Shown one piece after another: positions 43,159 through 52,059 of a stretch of DNA of 64,000 nt (the first letter of the stretch is position 1; the number at the start of each line of letters is the position of its first letter). Both the position numbers and the translations under genes were made by a program. The DNA lies in NCBI GenBank assembly GCA_900018345.1, contig FCNA01000033.1, forward strand, positions 1 through 64,000. Direction: 5' to 3'. This DNA comes from Clostridiales bacterium CHKCI006 (GTDB lineage: Bacteria; Bacillota_I; Bacilli_A; Erysipelotrichales; Coprobacillaceae). The notes beneath the pieces were generated by a model. That model did not search any database. It was not told where the DNA came from and worked only from the letters and a program-made list of their open reading frames with translations.

Positions 43159-44223
43159 TCAAGGGTTGCAGACACTGCATGGACGCAGGCCTTCACTTTG
43201 TGCCTGTGAAAGTGAAATGGCGATCTTACTTTTTCTCAAGTAGCGACAATTGGCTCGGTGATAACAATCACCGGTCTTTGTTTTATAGACAGTATACGAC
43301 ACATCCAGCGTTGAATGATCCACGGAAGGCTGAGTCTGAGCAGGCTGCGATGCGTTCACCGTCACATCACAAGCAACTTCCTTTCCGCCGACTTCAGCCG
43401 ATATGGTGGCACTGCCCGTGCCTACCGCAACCACATTGCCGGAAGAATCAACGGTTACCACCTGTTCATTGCTTGAGTGAAAATGAACTGCCTCATGACT
43501 ATTCGTACTGACCTCCAGTTTCCCCGTTCCGGACTGATCCAGGGTCAATGTCGTCGAAGCTAAGTTCAGTTCCAGCGGCTGGATGACGATCGGTAATTCG
43601 ACATCACACTGATTACCATATCGATCCTTCACTGTAACAAGTCCACTGTAGGTACCCGCTGTATTGTAAATGATCTGAGAGTCATCAAAATCGACCTCAT
43701 AATCAGAATAATCCGCAACTGTGATATATTTTTCTACATCCAAAGATTCATTTTCCAGGATGACCGGTTCTTCCACAATTGTGACTTCAGGTGCAGTGGA
43801 ATCAACAAGCGTGACCAGAAGCGTCTTTTGAAAACCATGATACTGATAATTGACAGCATATTCTCCTGCACGCGGATGTGTCGATTTCAATGCCGAATCT
43901 ACATCCATTATGACCGTCTCTTTCCTATCCGGATCCATATCGAGATAATCCGTGAAATCGGGAAGCGTCTTCCCGCACTCAAAAGTGACTTCCGTCGCAT
44001 TCAATTGAAATTGGGTATAATCCCAGTAACTGACTCCGGCAATCATCAAAAGCACTACCGCCAGGACCAACCCGATCTTCTTTAACTTCTTATATTTCAT
44101 CAACACAAAACTCCCAATGCGAAATTTCTTTTTCTGATCAATGAACTGTTCGTCCTGAGGCATCGGAGAGCTCTCCCTCTCTTCAATTTCAGAAAAATCA
44201 ATGTTCCTGGTTTGGTCAGTCAT
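43159..44223 (-). CDS. Membrane-anchored Ig-like protein with Ada-type Cys tail
   Basis: A 354-residue protein. The acidic cytoplasmic N-terminus (about 1-40) is followed by one membrane segment (about 50-66), two or three Ig-like repeats (about 70-215, with VDSTAPEVTI), and a BIG2-type Ig domain (about 215-290; TLTLDQSGTGKLEVST). The C-terminal segment of about 45 residues (KTGDCYHRANCRYLRKSK, then GLRPCSVCNP) is like the Ada/nuclease-associated cysteine motif seen at the end of secreted proteins. It is likely a surface protein; its ligand is not known. Promoter at 44241-44269. Confidence 0.8.
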   Translation of the reverse strand: MTDQTRNIDFSEIEERESSPMPQDEQFIDQKKKFRIGSFVLMKYKKLKKIGLVLAVVLLMIAGVSYWDYTQFQLNATEVTFECGKTLPDFTDYLDMDPDRKETVIMDVDSALKSTHPRAGEYAVNYQYHGFQKTLLVTLVDSTAPEVTIVEEPVILENESLDVEKYITVADYSDYEVDFDDSQIIYNTAGTYSGLVTVKDRYGNQCDVELPIVIQPLELNLASTTLTLDQSGTGKLEVSTNSHEAVHFHSSNEQVVTVDSSGNVVAVGTGSATISAEVGGKEVACDVTVNASQPAQTQPSVDHSTLDVSYTVYKTKTGDCYHRANCRYLRKSKIAISLSQAQSEGLRPCSVCNP

Positions 44224-44240
44224 TATGTTTACTCGTCATT

Positions 44241-44269
44241 ATTATAGACGAATCAACTTATTTGGGCAA
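44241..44269 (-). promoter_or_regulatory. Promoter of the Ig-like protein gene
   Basis: The minus strand reads TTGCCC (44264-44269), a 17-nt spacer and TATAAT (44241-44246), about 20 nt before the ATG at 44223. Confidence 0.65.
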
Positions 44270-44359
44270 GTTCCTGTTTCATGAGTCAATAAGGTTTTAG
44301 AAAATCGATTGACAGCAAGCCAAATGCTTGAATCAAAAGGGATCTCTTAAAAGATGGAC

Positions 44360-44383
44360 AAAAAACACCTGCCTAAACAGGTG
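44360..44383 (-). terminator. Intrinsic terminator downstream of the macro-domain gene
   Basis: Stem CACCTG / CAGGTG (44366-44371 and 44378-44383) followed on the minus strand by a T run. It is about 145 nt after the macro-domain stop codon; the sequence between 44384 and 44526 holds no gene I can support. Confidence 0.75.
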
Positions 44384-44526
44384 CTCGATCACAGGATGCA
44401 ATCGCCCAGATCACGGCAACAGGATCGTCGCATTGAAGGACCTTTTCTATCTCGCCAGGATCAGGACGTCAAGCCTGTACTCCTTTATCAGTTATCTGAA
44501 TCGTTCTTTCCAGGATATCCCCTCTT

Positions 44527-45495
44527 CTATTGTCTTCCTAATAGTTCCAAATCATTCTCATATAAAATCATATTGTTTTCGACGATGTTATACATTTGAT
44601 GTTCAAGAAAATACTCAATCGCAAGGTCAAAGCGACTGTTATGGGTCAGCAGCATGCCCGCCTTAGCGAGCAGCTGATTGGCTTCATCTACATTGAGGCG
44701 AAGGGAGATAGCCAAAGCGCAGACTGTATTTTTCGTCGGATGATAATTGTTGGTGGAAATCATCTTGGAAAAATGCTGTTTACTGATATTGGCTCCATGA
44801 TAGACATCTGCATTTTTCAGACCCTTTTGTCTGATCAGGTTTAACAGATAAACAGAGAACGATTCATCGAGCTGCAAAAGATATTCTTGCAGGCTCGAAG
44901 GCGGCAAGACGCGCCGCTGTTTGTGAAGCGCCTCCCTCTGAAAAAGGGAAACTACTGATGACTCCGTATAATTTTCATCAATATAAGTGCGCAAGTCTGT
45001 AGACCATTGAAGCGAAGCCTCAACCGAGCTTCTATCATAGACCACCAGGATGACCTGCATCTCGTGCTGCATCAAAAAATCGTAAATGGCCTTGGCAGCG
45101 ACCTTGATGGCAATGTCTTTTGGAAAACCGTAAGTACCTGATGAAATCAGTGGAAAAGCCATGCTTTCACAACCCAAATGCATCGCCAAAGTCATACTTC
45201 GGGTATAACAGGAGCTAAGGGCCTCCAGCTCGCCATACGAACCACCCTTCCAAACAGGACCAACAGTATGAAGAATATATCTCGCCGGCAAAGCAAAACC
45301 GGAAGTGACAGCCACCTCTCCAACAGGAATGTGCCCGATCTTCTTTCTTTCTGCCAGCAGTGCTTCCTTCCCGGCCGCTTCATAGATTGCCTGATCTGTT
45401 CCAGGGGCATAAACAGGTTCAGGATTCGCTGTGTTCACTATGGCATCTGCTTTGACCCTGGTAATATCATCATGAATAATACGAAATGCCATCAT
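44527..45495 (-). CDS. Macro domain protein with C-terminal XRE-like domain
   Basis: A 322-residue protein. The N-terminal macro domain (about 1-150) has DAIVNTANPEPVYAPGTDQAIYEAAG and the ISSGTYGFPKD loop, the residues that hold ADP-ribose. The C-terminal half (about 195-290) looks like a Cro/CI-type helix-turn-helix: ISKQHFSKMISTNNYHPTKN, then LRLNVDEANQLLAKAG. It probably binds or hydrolyses ADP-ribose adducts and may act in regulation. It lies 30 nt after the ADP-ribosylglycohydrolase gene, so they form an operon. I take the ATG at 45495; one codon later is equally possible. Confidence 0.88.
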   Translation of the reverse strand: MMAFRIIHDDITRVKADAIVNTANPEPVYAPGTDQAIYEAAGKEALLAERKKIGHIPVGEVAVTSGFALPARYILHTVGPVWKGGSYGELEALSSCYTRSMTLAMHLGCESMAFPLISSGTYGFPKDIAIKVAAKAIYDFLMQHEMQVILVVYDRSSVEASLQWSTDLRTYIDENYTESSVVSLFQREALHKQRRVLPPSSLQEYLLQLDESFSVYLLNLIRQKGLKNADVYHGANISKQHFSKMISTNNYHPTKNTVCALAISLRLNVDEANQLLAKAGMLLTHNSRFDLAIEYFLEHQMYNIVENNMILYENDLELLGRQ

Positions 45496-45525
45496 TCCCA
45501 CTCCCTTCTGTCGCTTTGACGATAT

Positions 45526-46323
45526 TTAACCTAATCGATAGGATGATTCAAACTGCTTGACGATATCCTGCAGAAACGGATCCAAACGGAGCATGGCTTC
45601 TTTTTTAAAATCATTCGGCATTCCTGCATAGGCTTCCGCGATGCCGCCGGCCATGCACGCCAGTGTATCACTGTCACCGCCTAGCGTCACCGCCAGACGG
45701 ATCACCTCTTCGTAATCCTTTCCTTCCAGAAAACATAGAATGGCTTCCGGAACAGAATGCTGACAAGTCTCATCAAAGCGATAATTTGGACGAATGGCAT
45801 CCAATGAACGATTGAGATCATACTGAAATGTCTGCATGATATACTCTTTGATCTCTGTCTTATCCGCACCATTTCGGGCCAGATAAATAGCCGAGGCAAT
45901 CGCAGCCGCCCCTTTGATCCCCTCAGGATGATCATGCGTGACCTTTGCCGTCAGTTCTGCCACGTGTAAAGTCTCGTCAAGAGTCGGGTACATCCAGCCA
46001 ACTGCCGATACGCGCATCGCGCTTCCGTTGCCAAAACTGTGATAAGGTTGAGGACGTGGGGAATGCAGCCAACGTGAAAACATCCCACCATAACTTCCAT
46101 TCGGATAACGCCGTCCAAAGCTGCGCATGTGCCTGACCAGCGCTTCGCAGATCACTTCACCACTTTGGCCCTTTGTTTCCATTAAGGCCTGGGCCACCGC
46201 TAAAGTCATAAATGTATCATCCGTTGGTTTAGAGCCTTCGCTTAACAAAGGAAAAGCCATATCCCTGGTCGGATGAAATTCAAATACAGAGCCTACTATA
46301 TCTCCAAAAATAGCACCTAACAT
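45526..46323 (-). CDS. ADP-ribosylglycohydrolase family protein
   Basis: A 265-residue DraG/ARH-type hydrolase. Acidic metal-binding motifs are in place: GDIVGSVFE near the N-terminus, PTDDTFMTLAVA (about 32-43) and GGDSDTLACMAGGIAEAYAG near the C-terminus. It removes ADP-ribose from proteins or nucleic acids, or cleaves related ADP-ribosides. The start at 46323 follows AAGGAGGGAATAAAACC; a longer reading lacks a ribosome binding site. First gene of the operon with the macro-domain protein. Confidence 0.92.
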   Translation of the reverse strand: MLGAIFGDIVGSVFEFHPTRDMAFPLLSEGSKPTDDTFMTLAVAQALMETKGQSGEVICEALVRHMRSFGRRYPNGSYGGMFSRWLHSPRPQPYHSFGNGSAMRVSAVGWMYPTLDETLHVAELTAKVTHDHPEGIKGAAAIASAIYLARNGADKTEIKEYIMQTFQYDLNRSLDAIRPNYRFDETCQHSVPEAILCFLEGKDYEEVIRLAVTLGGDSDTLACMAGGIAEAYAGMPNDFKKEAMLRLDPFLQDIVKQFESSYRLG

Positions 46324-46471
46324 GGTTTTATTCCCTCCTTTATTGACACCATTAAGTATAGCGCATCCATAACATGAAAAGGTCAACTGTCAGTGGACTT
46401 TATCAAAAATATGACACCCTTCATACCTTCAAATCATGGATATGATGAATGAATCAGTTAATTCAAATGTA

Positions 46472-46503
46472 GCTTGCAAAGCCTGGTTATGCAAGCATTT
46501 TTC
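46472..46503 (+). terminator. Terminator-like hairpin upstream of the purine permease
   Basis: Perfect 7-bp stem GCTTGCA / TGCAAGC (46472-46478 and 46490-46496) followed by ATTTTT, on the plus strand, about 110 nt before the permease gene. It may be an attenuator; no purine riboswitch core is visible around it. Confidence 0.5.
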
Positions 46504-46613
46504 CTGAAAAAATGAAGATCATTTTCTATTCCTCCTAAAAACTTTTCTTTGCATTTTTTCTAAAATATGATAAAGTGAAGGTGTTCCAAAATATGAATAG
46601 GGGGAAAGGAAAA

Positions 46614-47969
46614 ATGAACAAGTTTTTCAAACTGAAAGAAAATGGAACGACCGTTTCAACGGAAATCATGGCCGGCATTACCACTTTCTTTGCCATGGCT
46701 TACATCATTGCCGTGAATCCAAACACGCTGTCCCAGGCCGGCATGGAATGGGGAGCTGTCTTCCTGGCAACCATCATTTCAGCTGTGATCGGTACCTTGA
46801 TCATGGGGCTTGTAGCCAATGTGCCTTATGCGCAGGCACCTGGAATGGGATTAAATGCTTTCTTTGTTTATACGGTCTGTGCTCAGCTGCAGTTTACCTG
46901 GCAGCAAGCGTTATCCATGGTATTCATCTGTGGTTTGATTAATATTTTTATTACTGTTACAAAGATCAGAAAAGTCATCATTAAAGCCATTCCGCAGTCT
47001 TTACAGAATGCGATTGGCGGGGGAATTGGTGTCTTTATCGCTTACCTTGGCTTTTTGAATGTCGGTTTTATTACCTTTGACAGTGGTGTTCCTGCCATTG
47101 CCACACTCAATCAGCCAGTCTTATGGATCTTCCTGATTGGTTTACTGCTGGCAGTCGTTTTAACGTTAAAGAATGTAAAGGGCGGTATTTTGATTGCCAT
47201 CATTGTTACCACCTTATTAGGGATTCCATTCGGTGTCACTTCGACAACAGATACAGTTAGCTTTACCGAAGCCTTACAGGCACTGCCATCCACCTTTGGT
47301 GTGATCTTTACTTCTGAAGGACTGCCTTCACTCTTGGCGGATGCCTCACGTTTACCATTGGTGCTGATTACGATCTTTGCCTTCAGTATGTCTGATACTT
47401 TTGATACGATTGGTACCTTTATCGGCACAGGCAGACGCAGCGGCATTTTCTCTGAAGAAGATGAAATGGCACTGGAATCAAGCAGTGGTTTCAGTTCGAA
47501 GATGGACAAGGCCTTATTTGCTGATGCGACAGCCACTTCAATTGGAGCTATTTTCGGTACAAGCAACACAACTACTTATGTAGAAAGTGCTGCAGGTATC
47601 GGAGCAGGCGGCAGAACTGGTTTGACCTCTGTTGTCACAGCCATCTGTTTTGCCTTGAGCGCTTTCCTGGCGACTTTTGTCAGTGCGATTCCTTCGGCAG
47701 CAACAGCACCTGCGCTTATCATCGTCGGCTGCATGATGGTTTCCTCTTTTGCTCAGATTCAATGGGATCGCCTTGAGGATGCGATTCCTGCCTTCTTTGC
47801 CGGAATCTTCATGGCGCTGTGTTACAGTATTTCCTACGGTATTGCGAGTGCCTTTATCTTCTACTGCATCATTAAGATCTTTAAGAAAGAAGCCAAGGAA
47901 ATCCATCCTATCATTGCCGGTGTTGCCTTGCTGTTTGTTTTAAACTTCATTTTACTGGCCATTATCTAG
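46614..47969 (+). CDS. NCS2 (AzgA-type) purine permease, hypoxanthine/guanine/adenine
   Basis: A 451-residue membrane protein with about 12-14 hydrophobic segments. It has the AzgA/PbuG-type pattern: GITTFFAMAYIIAVNPNTLS (about 21-40), the QAPGMGLNAFF motif (about 76-86), and FSMSDTFDTIGTFIG with conserved acidic residues (about 252-266). It imports purine bases with protons, likely feeding salvage enzymes such as xpt. The start at 46614 follows GGGGGAAAGG; an upstream in-frame reading is unsupported. It has a terminator at 47991-48018. Confidence 0.92.
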   Translation: MNKFFKLKENGTTVSTEIMAGITTFFAMAYIIAVNPNTLSQAGMEWGAVFLATIISAVIGTLIMGLVANVPYAQAPGMGLNAFFVYTVCAQLQFTWQQALSMVFICGLINIFITVTKIRKVIIKAIPQSLQNAIGGGIGVFIAYLGFLNVGFITFDSGVPAIATLNQPVLWIFLIGLLLAVVLTLKNVKGGILIAIIVTTLLGIPFGVTSTTDTVSFTEALQALPSTFGVIFTSEGLPSLLADASRLPLVLITIFAFSMSDTFDTIGTFIGTGRRSGIFSEEDEMALESSSGFSSKMDKALFADATATSIGAIFGTSNTTTYVESAAGIGAGGRTGLTSVVTAICFALSAFLATFVSAIPSAATAPALIIVGCMMVSSFAQIQWDRLEDAIPAFFAGIFMALCYSISYGIASAFIFYCIIKIFKKEAKEIHPIIAGVALLFVLNFILLAII

Positions 47970-47990
47970 ATTTCATTTTGAATGATGAAT

Positions 47991-48018
47991 AGAGAAATCT
48001 CTCAGGTTTCTCTTTTTT
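47991..48018 (+). terminator. Intrinsic terminator of the purine permease gene
   Basis: Stem AGAGAAA / TTTCTCT (47991-47997 and 48007-48013) followed by a T run. Confidence 0.85.
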
Positions 48019-48036
48019 GTCATCATCCCGTCATAT

Positions 48037-48061
48037 AAAAAAGACATTCCTATCAGGGAAT
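48037..48061 (-). terminator. Weak terminator of the triple-HTH gene
   Basis: Five-bp stem ATTCC / GGAAT (48046-48050 and 48057-48061) followed, three nt later on the minus strand, by six T. Confidence 0.4.
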
Positions 48062-48068
48062 ATCCTCT

Positions 48069-48785
48069 TTACAAATGATACATGCTTAGCGTTGCACGAA
48101 TAGCCTCCAGCATCTCTCTTAGTTTTTTATTCTCTTCTCTTAACGCTAAAAGCTCCTCGTTTTCTGTAGGCAGTTCAACCACTTTTTTCTTTCGTCCACG
48201 GCGTTCTCGCACAATACGATCCTCCGGTGCCGCTGTTTCATTATATTTTCTGATCCAGAGATTCAAAGAGCTGAATTTGACTTCTAAACGCGCCGCAATA
48301 TCTCGCATGCTCATTTCCGGGTGCTGACGAACATACATGATGGCTTCTTCTTTGGTATGATTGGTATACCGTGCACGCCGCATCCCCTTTTTTTGACTCG
48401 TCTTGCCTTTCTTTCTCAGCTTCATTTTGGCAGGTGCAGATTCATTATACTTTCTGATCCAAACACTCAGAGTACTGAAGGAGAGCTGCAAAGCATCGGC
48501 AATCTGCTTCACAGACATTTCCGGATGCTCACGCACATACTGCAACGCCGCTTCTTTTGTCTTGGCATCATGACGAAATCCGGTCCCACTGGGAGCTACG
48601 CCGCCACGTTGGATCTTCTGATTGGCATCAACAGACAGGTTATAATTACGAATCCATAAATTTAAGGTACTGAAGGAAACTCCTCGCTCATTCGCAATGG
48701 CCTTAACGCTCATCTCGGGATGATCTCTCACATATTGAATCGTTTCCTCTTTAAATGGTTGATCATATGATTTTCTCTTTGGCAT
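48069..48785 (-). CDS. Orphan protein with three tandem transposase-type helix-turn-helix repeats
   Basis: A 238-residue protein. Three repeats of about 48 residues lie at about 9-57, 75-123 and 142-190. Each has the pattern YVR-x-HPEMS, a helix (KAIANERGVSFSTLNLWIR and relatives) and KYN. This is the helix-turn-helix of IS3-type OrfA proteins. After the third comes a basic stretch (RERRGRKKKV) and a leucine-zipper-like coil (about 208-232). No orfB or terminal repeats follow, so it is not an active transposase. It looks like a domesticated DNA-binding protein that can bind three adjacent sites. Function unknown. Confidence 0.85.
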   Translation of the reverse strand: MPKRKSYDQPFKEETIQYVRDHPEMSVKAIANERGVSFSTLNLWIRNYNLSVDANQKIQRGGVAPSGTGFRHDAKTKEAALQYVREHPEMSVKQIADALQLSFSTLSVWIRKYNESAPAKMKLRKKGKTSQKKGMRRARYTNHTKEEAIMYVRQHPEMSMRDIAARLEVKFSSLNLWIRKYNETAAPEDRIVRERRGRKKKVVELPTENEELLALREENKKLREMLEAIRATLSMYHL

Positions 48786-48864
48786 TTCCTGTTTTTCTCC
48801 TTATGCAATGATTAAATACTTAAGTCATAGATTATTCTTGAAATCATGAAAAAGGGGTCGTTTG

Positions 48865-49058
48865 ATGTAAATAACAATATCAGTCGAATGATGAACAAAA
48901 GCACCTCCCCTTCCCCTCTTTTTAACAAAACATCATGGTAGACTACATTTTATTTTGTTATAACTATAAATTACAGCAACTACTCAAATAAATCAATCAA
49001 AAAACATGCATTTATTCTATTTTTTATTTCATTTGAACAAATAACAATGATATCAGTC
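48865..49058. repeat. Direct repeat pair upstream of the triple-HTH gene
   Basis: Near-identical motifs occur at 48869-48887 (AAATAACAATATCAGTCGA) and 49039-49058 (AAATAACAATGATATCAGTC), both preceded by TTTGA a few bases earlier. They lie about 170 bp apart in the AT-rich region upstream of the triple-HTH gene. They may be binding sites of that protein; this is a guess. Confidence 0.5.
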
Positions 49059-49092
49059 ATAAAAAAATAGTCATGTTTTAACCACGACTATT
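49059..49092 (-). terminator. Intrinsic terminator of the DUF89 gene
   Basis: Stem AATAGTC / GACTATT (49066-49072 and 49086-49092), spanning the stop codon, followed on the minus strand by a T run. Confidence 0.75.
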
Positions 49093-49938
49093 CTTTAAAC
49101 AAACAATACCATTCAAAGGCACCTTGGCCCAATGAGATACCAATGCACATTTAGACATGAATAAAAAATACAGGTTCTCCTTACGACATCCTTTTAAACC
49201 TTCATAATTCCCCTGACCTTTCGCAATAACCACATCGGCCTTGGCAAAAGTGTCTTGAAAAGCTTCTGAAGTCCGTTCCAATACGGTGCCCAATGAACCA
49301 TCGCCATTACTGATGATCCTGGCCACTACACTCATCCCGATCTCATCGGCATCCTGTAAGGTCACATCATTGACAATTGCCTTTCCTCTGACGGCATAAG
49401 TGACTTCTATTTGCGGATAAAACTGTTTCAGACATTCGATCAAATAACGGTCAATGACGATCTCACCACAGTTATCGCCTAAATAAAGCAACCTTTTGGC
49501 ATGATGAACAGAGGCAAACAATGACATGGAATCATCGTGAGCCAATTGAGGGGTGGGTGCATTCAAAAGAAGCTGTCTGACTTGCTCATCCTCCAGCAAA
49601 TCTTTCGCTGAAAAATCAATGAGATTCGCTGCAATCGCCACCTTTAGGACCTTATTCAGATCCTGTCCGATAGCTGCTTGAATCTCAGGCAGCCACGCCA
49701 ACATCTTCTGGTTATACTCATGTTTGATCGAAGCATAGGGATCTGGCTGGTGGATCCGTTTAGTTATCAAGGACCAGATTTCTGCCATGATAGCAGGATT
49801 AGACTGCTGCATATCACACTGTTTCAAATAGGCTTGCACCTCTTTTTTCAAAGCGCTCTTTTCCATTTCATCCATCTGCACCAATTGTGCCACCTTATCA
49901 ACTTGTTTGTAGTCACATTCAAAACATGCTTGATTCAT
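49078..49938 (-). CDS. DUF89 damage-control phosphatase family protein
   Basis: A 286-residue protein of the DUF89/ARMT1-like family. It has an N-terminal Cys pair region (CFECDYKQVDKV), the metal-binding motif YLGDNCGEIVIDR (about 152-164), an Asn/Asp cluster around KAIVNDVTLQDADEIG, and the VIAKGQGNYEGL motif (about 238-249). Members remove phosphate from toxic or damaged sugar phosphates in the cytoplasm. The substrate is not readable. It has a consensus promoter and a GAGGAGATG start context. Confidence 0.85.
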   Translation of the reverse strand: MNQACFECDYKQVDKVAQLVQMDEMEKSALKKEVQAYLKQCDMQQSNPAIMAEIWSLITKRIHQPDPYASIKHEYNQKMLAWLPEIQAAIGQDLNKVLKVAIAANLIDFSAKDLLEDEQVRQLLLNAPTPQLAHDDSMSLFASVHHAKRLLYLGDNCGEIVIDRYLIECLKQFYPQIEVTYAVRGKAIVNDVTLQDADEIGMSVVARIISNGDGSLGTVLERTSEAFQDTFAKADVVIAKGQGNYEGLKGCRKENLYFLFMSKCALVSHWAKVPLNGIVCLKNSRG

Positions 49939-49959
49939 GCTTTCATCTCCTCTTGTTTA

Positions 49960-49988
49960 ATTTTAGGAAAAGCAAAGAGACTTGTCAA
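49960..49988 (-). promoter_or_regulatory. Promoter of the DUF89 gene
   Basis: The minus strand reads a perfect TTGACA (49983-49988), a 17-nt spacer and TAAAAT (49960-49965), about 20 nt before the ATG. Apart from this promoter and the terminator at 50201-50241, the 320-nt gap to the Hsp70 gene shows nothing I can support. Confidence 0.75.
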
Positions 49989-50200
49989 ATCGAACAAAAT
50001 AGGAATTGATCTCTATATTTTGTTTTGGAGAGAATCCTGCTTATAACGTTCACCAGTGAGTGTTTTTTCCAATGACGAATTCTTCTATACATCAACGTCA
50101 ATACGCTATATTCACTTTCTATTTAGTAGACCAAGACAAATTTGATCGCACTTGGATGTTCTGCTTAAAGACTGTTAGCTCTTGTCCATTTTAACATCAT

Positions 50201-50241
50201 AAAAATGAACCGCCGTTATTCAAACAACAGGGTTCATTTTT
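50201..50241. terminator. Intrinsic terminator of the Hsp70 operon (bidirectional)
   Basis: 11-bp stem (50201-50211 with 50231-50241; core AAAATGAACC / GGTTCATTTT), A-rich to the left and T-rich to the right. Confidence 0.8.
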
Positions 50242-50259
50242 ACCGTAACACTTTTTTGT

Positions 50260-52044
50260 TTAGGATGGATTCATTTGATCGAAGAGCTGACGTACATTGG
50301 CACCGGACTGTTCCACGATCTGCATTGCCTGATTTAGTGTATCCAGCTGCTCCTGGCTGATTTTATCTAAAGAAGTTTTCGAAATCACTTTACGCAGATG
50401 ACTGCAATCCTGTTTGACCTGTTTCTTCTCCTGACGGGAAATCTGCTTAGAGACCACACCTAAAGCACGCTCAGTCTGACTTAAAAGAGAATTGGCCTTG
50501 CCTAACGCTTCGATGGCCTGGCTGCGGATCCCATCCTGGCTGGCATACTGTTCTGCCTCATGAATCGCGCGTTCAATTTCTTCATCTGACATTTTCCCGT
50601 TGGCGCTGATGGTAATTGACTGGGCTTTTCCTGTGTCCAGATCTTTCGCTGAAACAGTCAGGATCCCATTGGTATCAATGTCAAATGTCACTTCAATCTG
50701 AGGTACTCCGGCAGGTGCACGTTTGATCCCTTTCAGTTTGAACTTACCAATGGTCTGATTATCTTTGGCCATCGGTCTTTCACCCTGTACGACATGGATC
50801 TCGACACTGGTCTGATAAGGTGCCGCCGTTGAAAAGATCTGGGCATAATGCACCGGTAAGGTTGTGTTCCGATCGACTAAACGCGTCGCTACGCCACCGA
50901 CTGTTTCAATGGAGAGACTCAATGGTGTGACATCTAATAAGAGCACATCGGTCGCTGAAGAGGCCACAACCGCCGTTCCTTTTGAAAGGACTCCGGCTTG
51001 AATCGCAGCCCCCTGGGCCACACATTCATCCGGATTGATGTTTTTGGATGGTACGATGCCTGTTAACTGCTGGACTTTTTCCTGCACAGCTGGAATACGA
51101 GTGGATCCCCCTACCAGCAGGACCTTCTGCAGTTCAGAAGCCGCAATCCCGGCATCACTAAGCGCCGTCTGGACCGGACCGGCTGTGCGTTCAACCAGAT
51201 CGCGGGTCAATTCATTGAACTTAGCACGGGATAAAGTCAGATCCAAATGAACCGGATCCCCTTTGTTCATCCCCAAGAAAGGCAGATTGATATGCGCCTG
51301 CTCAAGATTGGACAATTCTTTTTTAGCCTGTTCGGCGGCTTCTTTCACTCTTTCTAACGCACTTGGATCCTTGCTTGGATCGAAGTGATACATCTGTTTG
51401 GCGGACTGGATGATCCAGTTAACGACTCTTTCATCAAAGTCATCGCCACCTAAGTGATTATCACCACAGGTTGCCAGGACTTCAATGATATTATCTCCAA
51501 TTTCAATAATCGAAACATCAAAAGTACCGCCGCCTAAGTCGAAGACCATGATCTTTTGGGCAGCCCCGTGATCCAAGCCATATGCCAGCGCTGCACTCGT
51601 CGGTTCATTAATAATACGCAGCACATTTAAACCGGCAATCCGGCCGGCATCTTTGGTCGCCTGACGCTGGATGTCATTAAAATATGCCGGAACCGTAATC
51701 ACCGCTTCGGTGACTGGATGACCTAAGTAATTTTCAGCATCCTGTTTGAGCTTACGCAAGATCATCGCACTGATTTCAGGTGCTTTATAGTCATGTCCAT
51801 CAATCGCTGTATGCCAGTCCGTCCCCATATGGCGTTTCACCGAACTGATCGTGCGTCCGGCATTCACCGCCGCCTGACGTTTGGCCATACTGCCGACCAA
51901 ACGTTCACCGGCTTTCGTAAAAGCCACCACACTGGGGGTCGTTCTTTCTCCCTCTGAAGTCACGATAATTTTAGGACTGCCGGCTTCCATCACCGCCACG
52001 CAGCTGTTGGTCGTTCCTAAATCAATTCCAATTGCCGAAGACAT
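50260..52044 (-). CDS. Hsp70/DnaK-family chaperone
   Basis: A 594-residue Hsp70 protein. The ATPase domain (about 1-365) has the phosphate loops [16 protein letters not shown] and [13 protein letters not shown]; the linker ([18 protein letters not shown]) leads to the substrate-binding domain and the helical lid. It is close to full DnaK length. It sits with a J-protein, a DUF5685 protein and a zinc-ribbon membrane protein rather than with grpE-dnaJ, so it may be a second, specialised Hsp70. No CIRCE element is seen near the operon promoter. GAAAGGATGAGAAG precedes the ATG. Confidence 0.95.
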   Translation of the reverse strand: MSSAIGIDLGTTNSCVAVMEAGSPKIIVTSEGERTTPSVVAFTKAGERLVGSMAKRQAAVNAGRTISSVKRHMGTDWHTAIDGHDYKAPEISAMILRKLKQDAENYLGHPVTEAVITVPAYFNDIQRQATKDAGRIAGLNVLRIINEPTSAALAYGLDHGAAQKIMVFDLGGGTFDVSIIEIGDNIIEVLATCGDNHLGGDDFDERVVNWIIQSAKQMYHFDPSKDPSALERVKEAAEQAKKELSNLEQAHINLPFLGMNKGDPVHLDLTLSRAKFNELTRDLVERTAGPVQTALSDAGIAASELQKVLLVGGSTRIPAVQEKVQQLTGIVPSKNINPDECVAQGAAIQAGVLSKGTAVVASSATDVLLLDVTPLSLSIETVGGVATRLVDRNTTLPVHYAQIFSTAAPYQTSVEIHVVQGERPMAKDNQTIGKFKLKGIKRAPAGVPQIEVTFDIDTNGILTVSAKDLDTGKAQSITISANGKMSDEEIERAIHEAEQYASQDGIRSQAIEALGKANSLLSQTERALGVVSKQISRQEKKQVKQDCSHLRKVISKTSLDKISQEQLDTLNQAMQIVEQSGANVRQLFDQMNPS

Positions 52045-52059
52045 CTCTTCTCATCCTTT

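Noticed and set aside
44385-44526. Short plus-strand ORFs downstream of the macro-domain gene
   Set aside because: They lack ribosome binding sites and overlap the end of the minus-strand gene; composition is not protein-like.
46324-46613. Purine riboswitch upstream of the purine permease
   Set aside because: The expected core with a TATA-flanked three-way junction was not found; only a terminator-like hairpin is visible.
48069-48785. Active IS3-family transposase
   Set aside because: No orfB, no inverted terminal repeats and three HTH units instead of one.
50000-50200. Possible short plus-strand coding piece before the Hsp70 terminator
   Set aside because: Open for only about 35 codons, no start or ribosome binding site, no recognised similarity.
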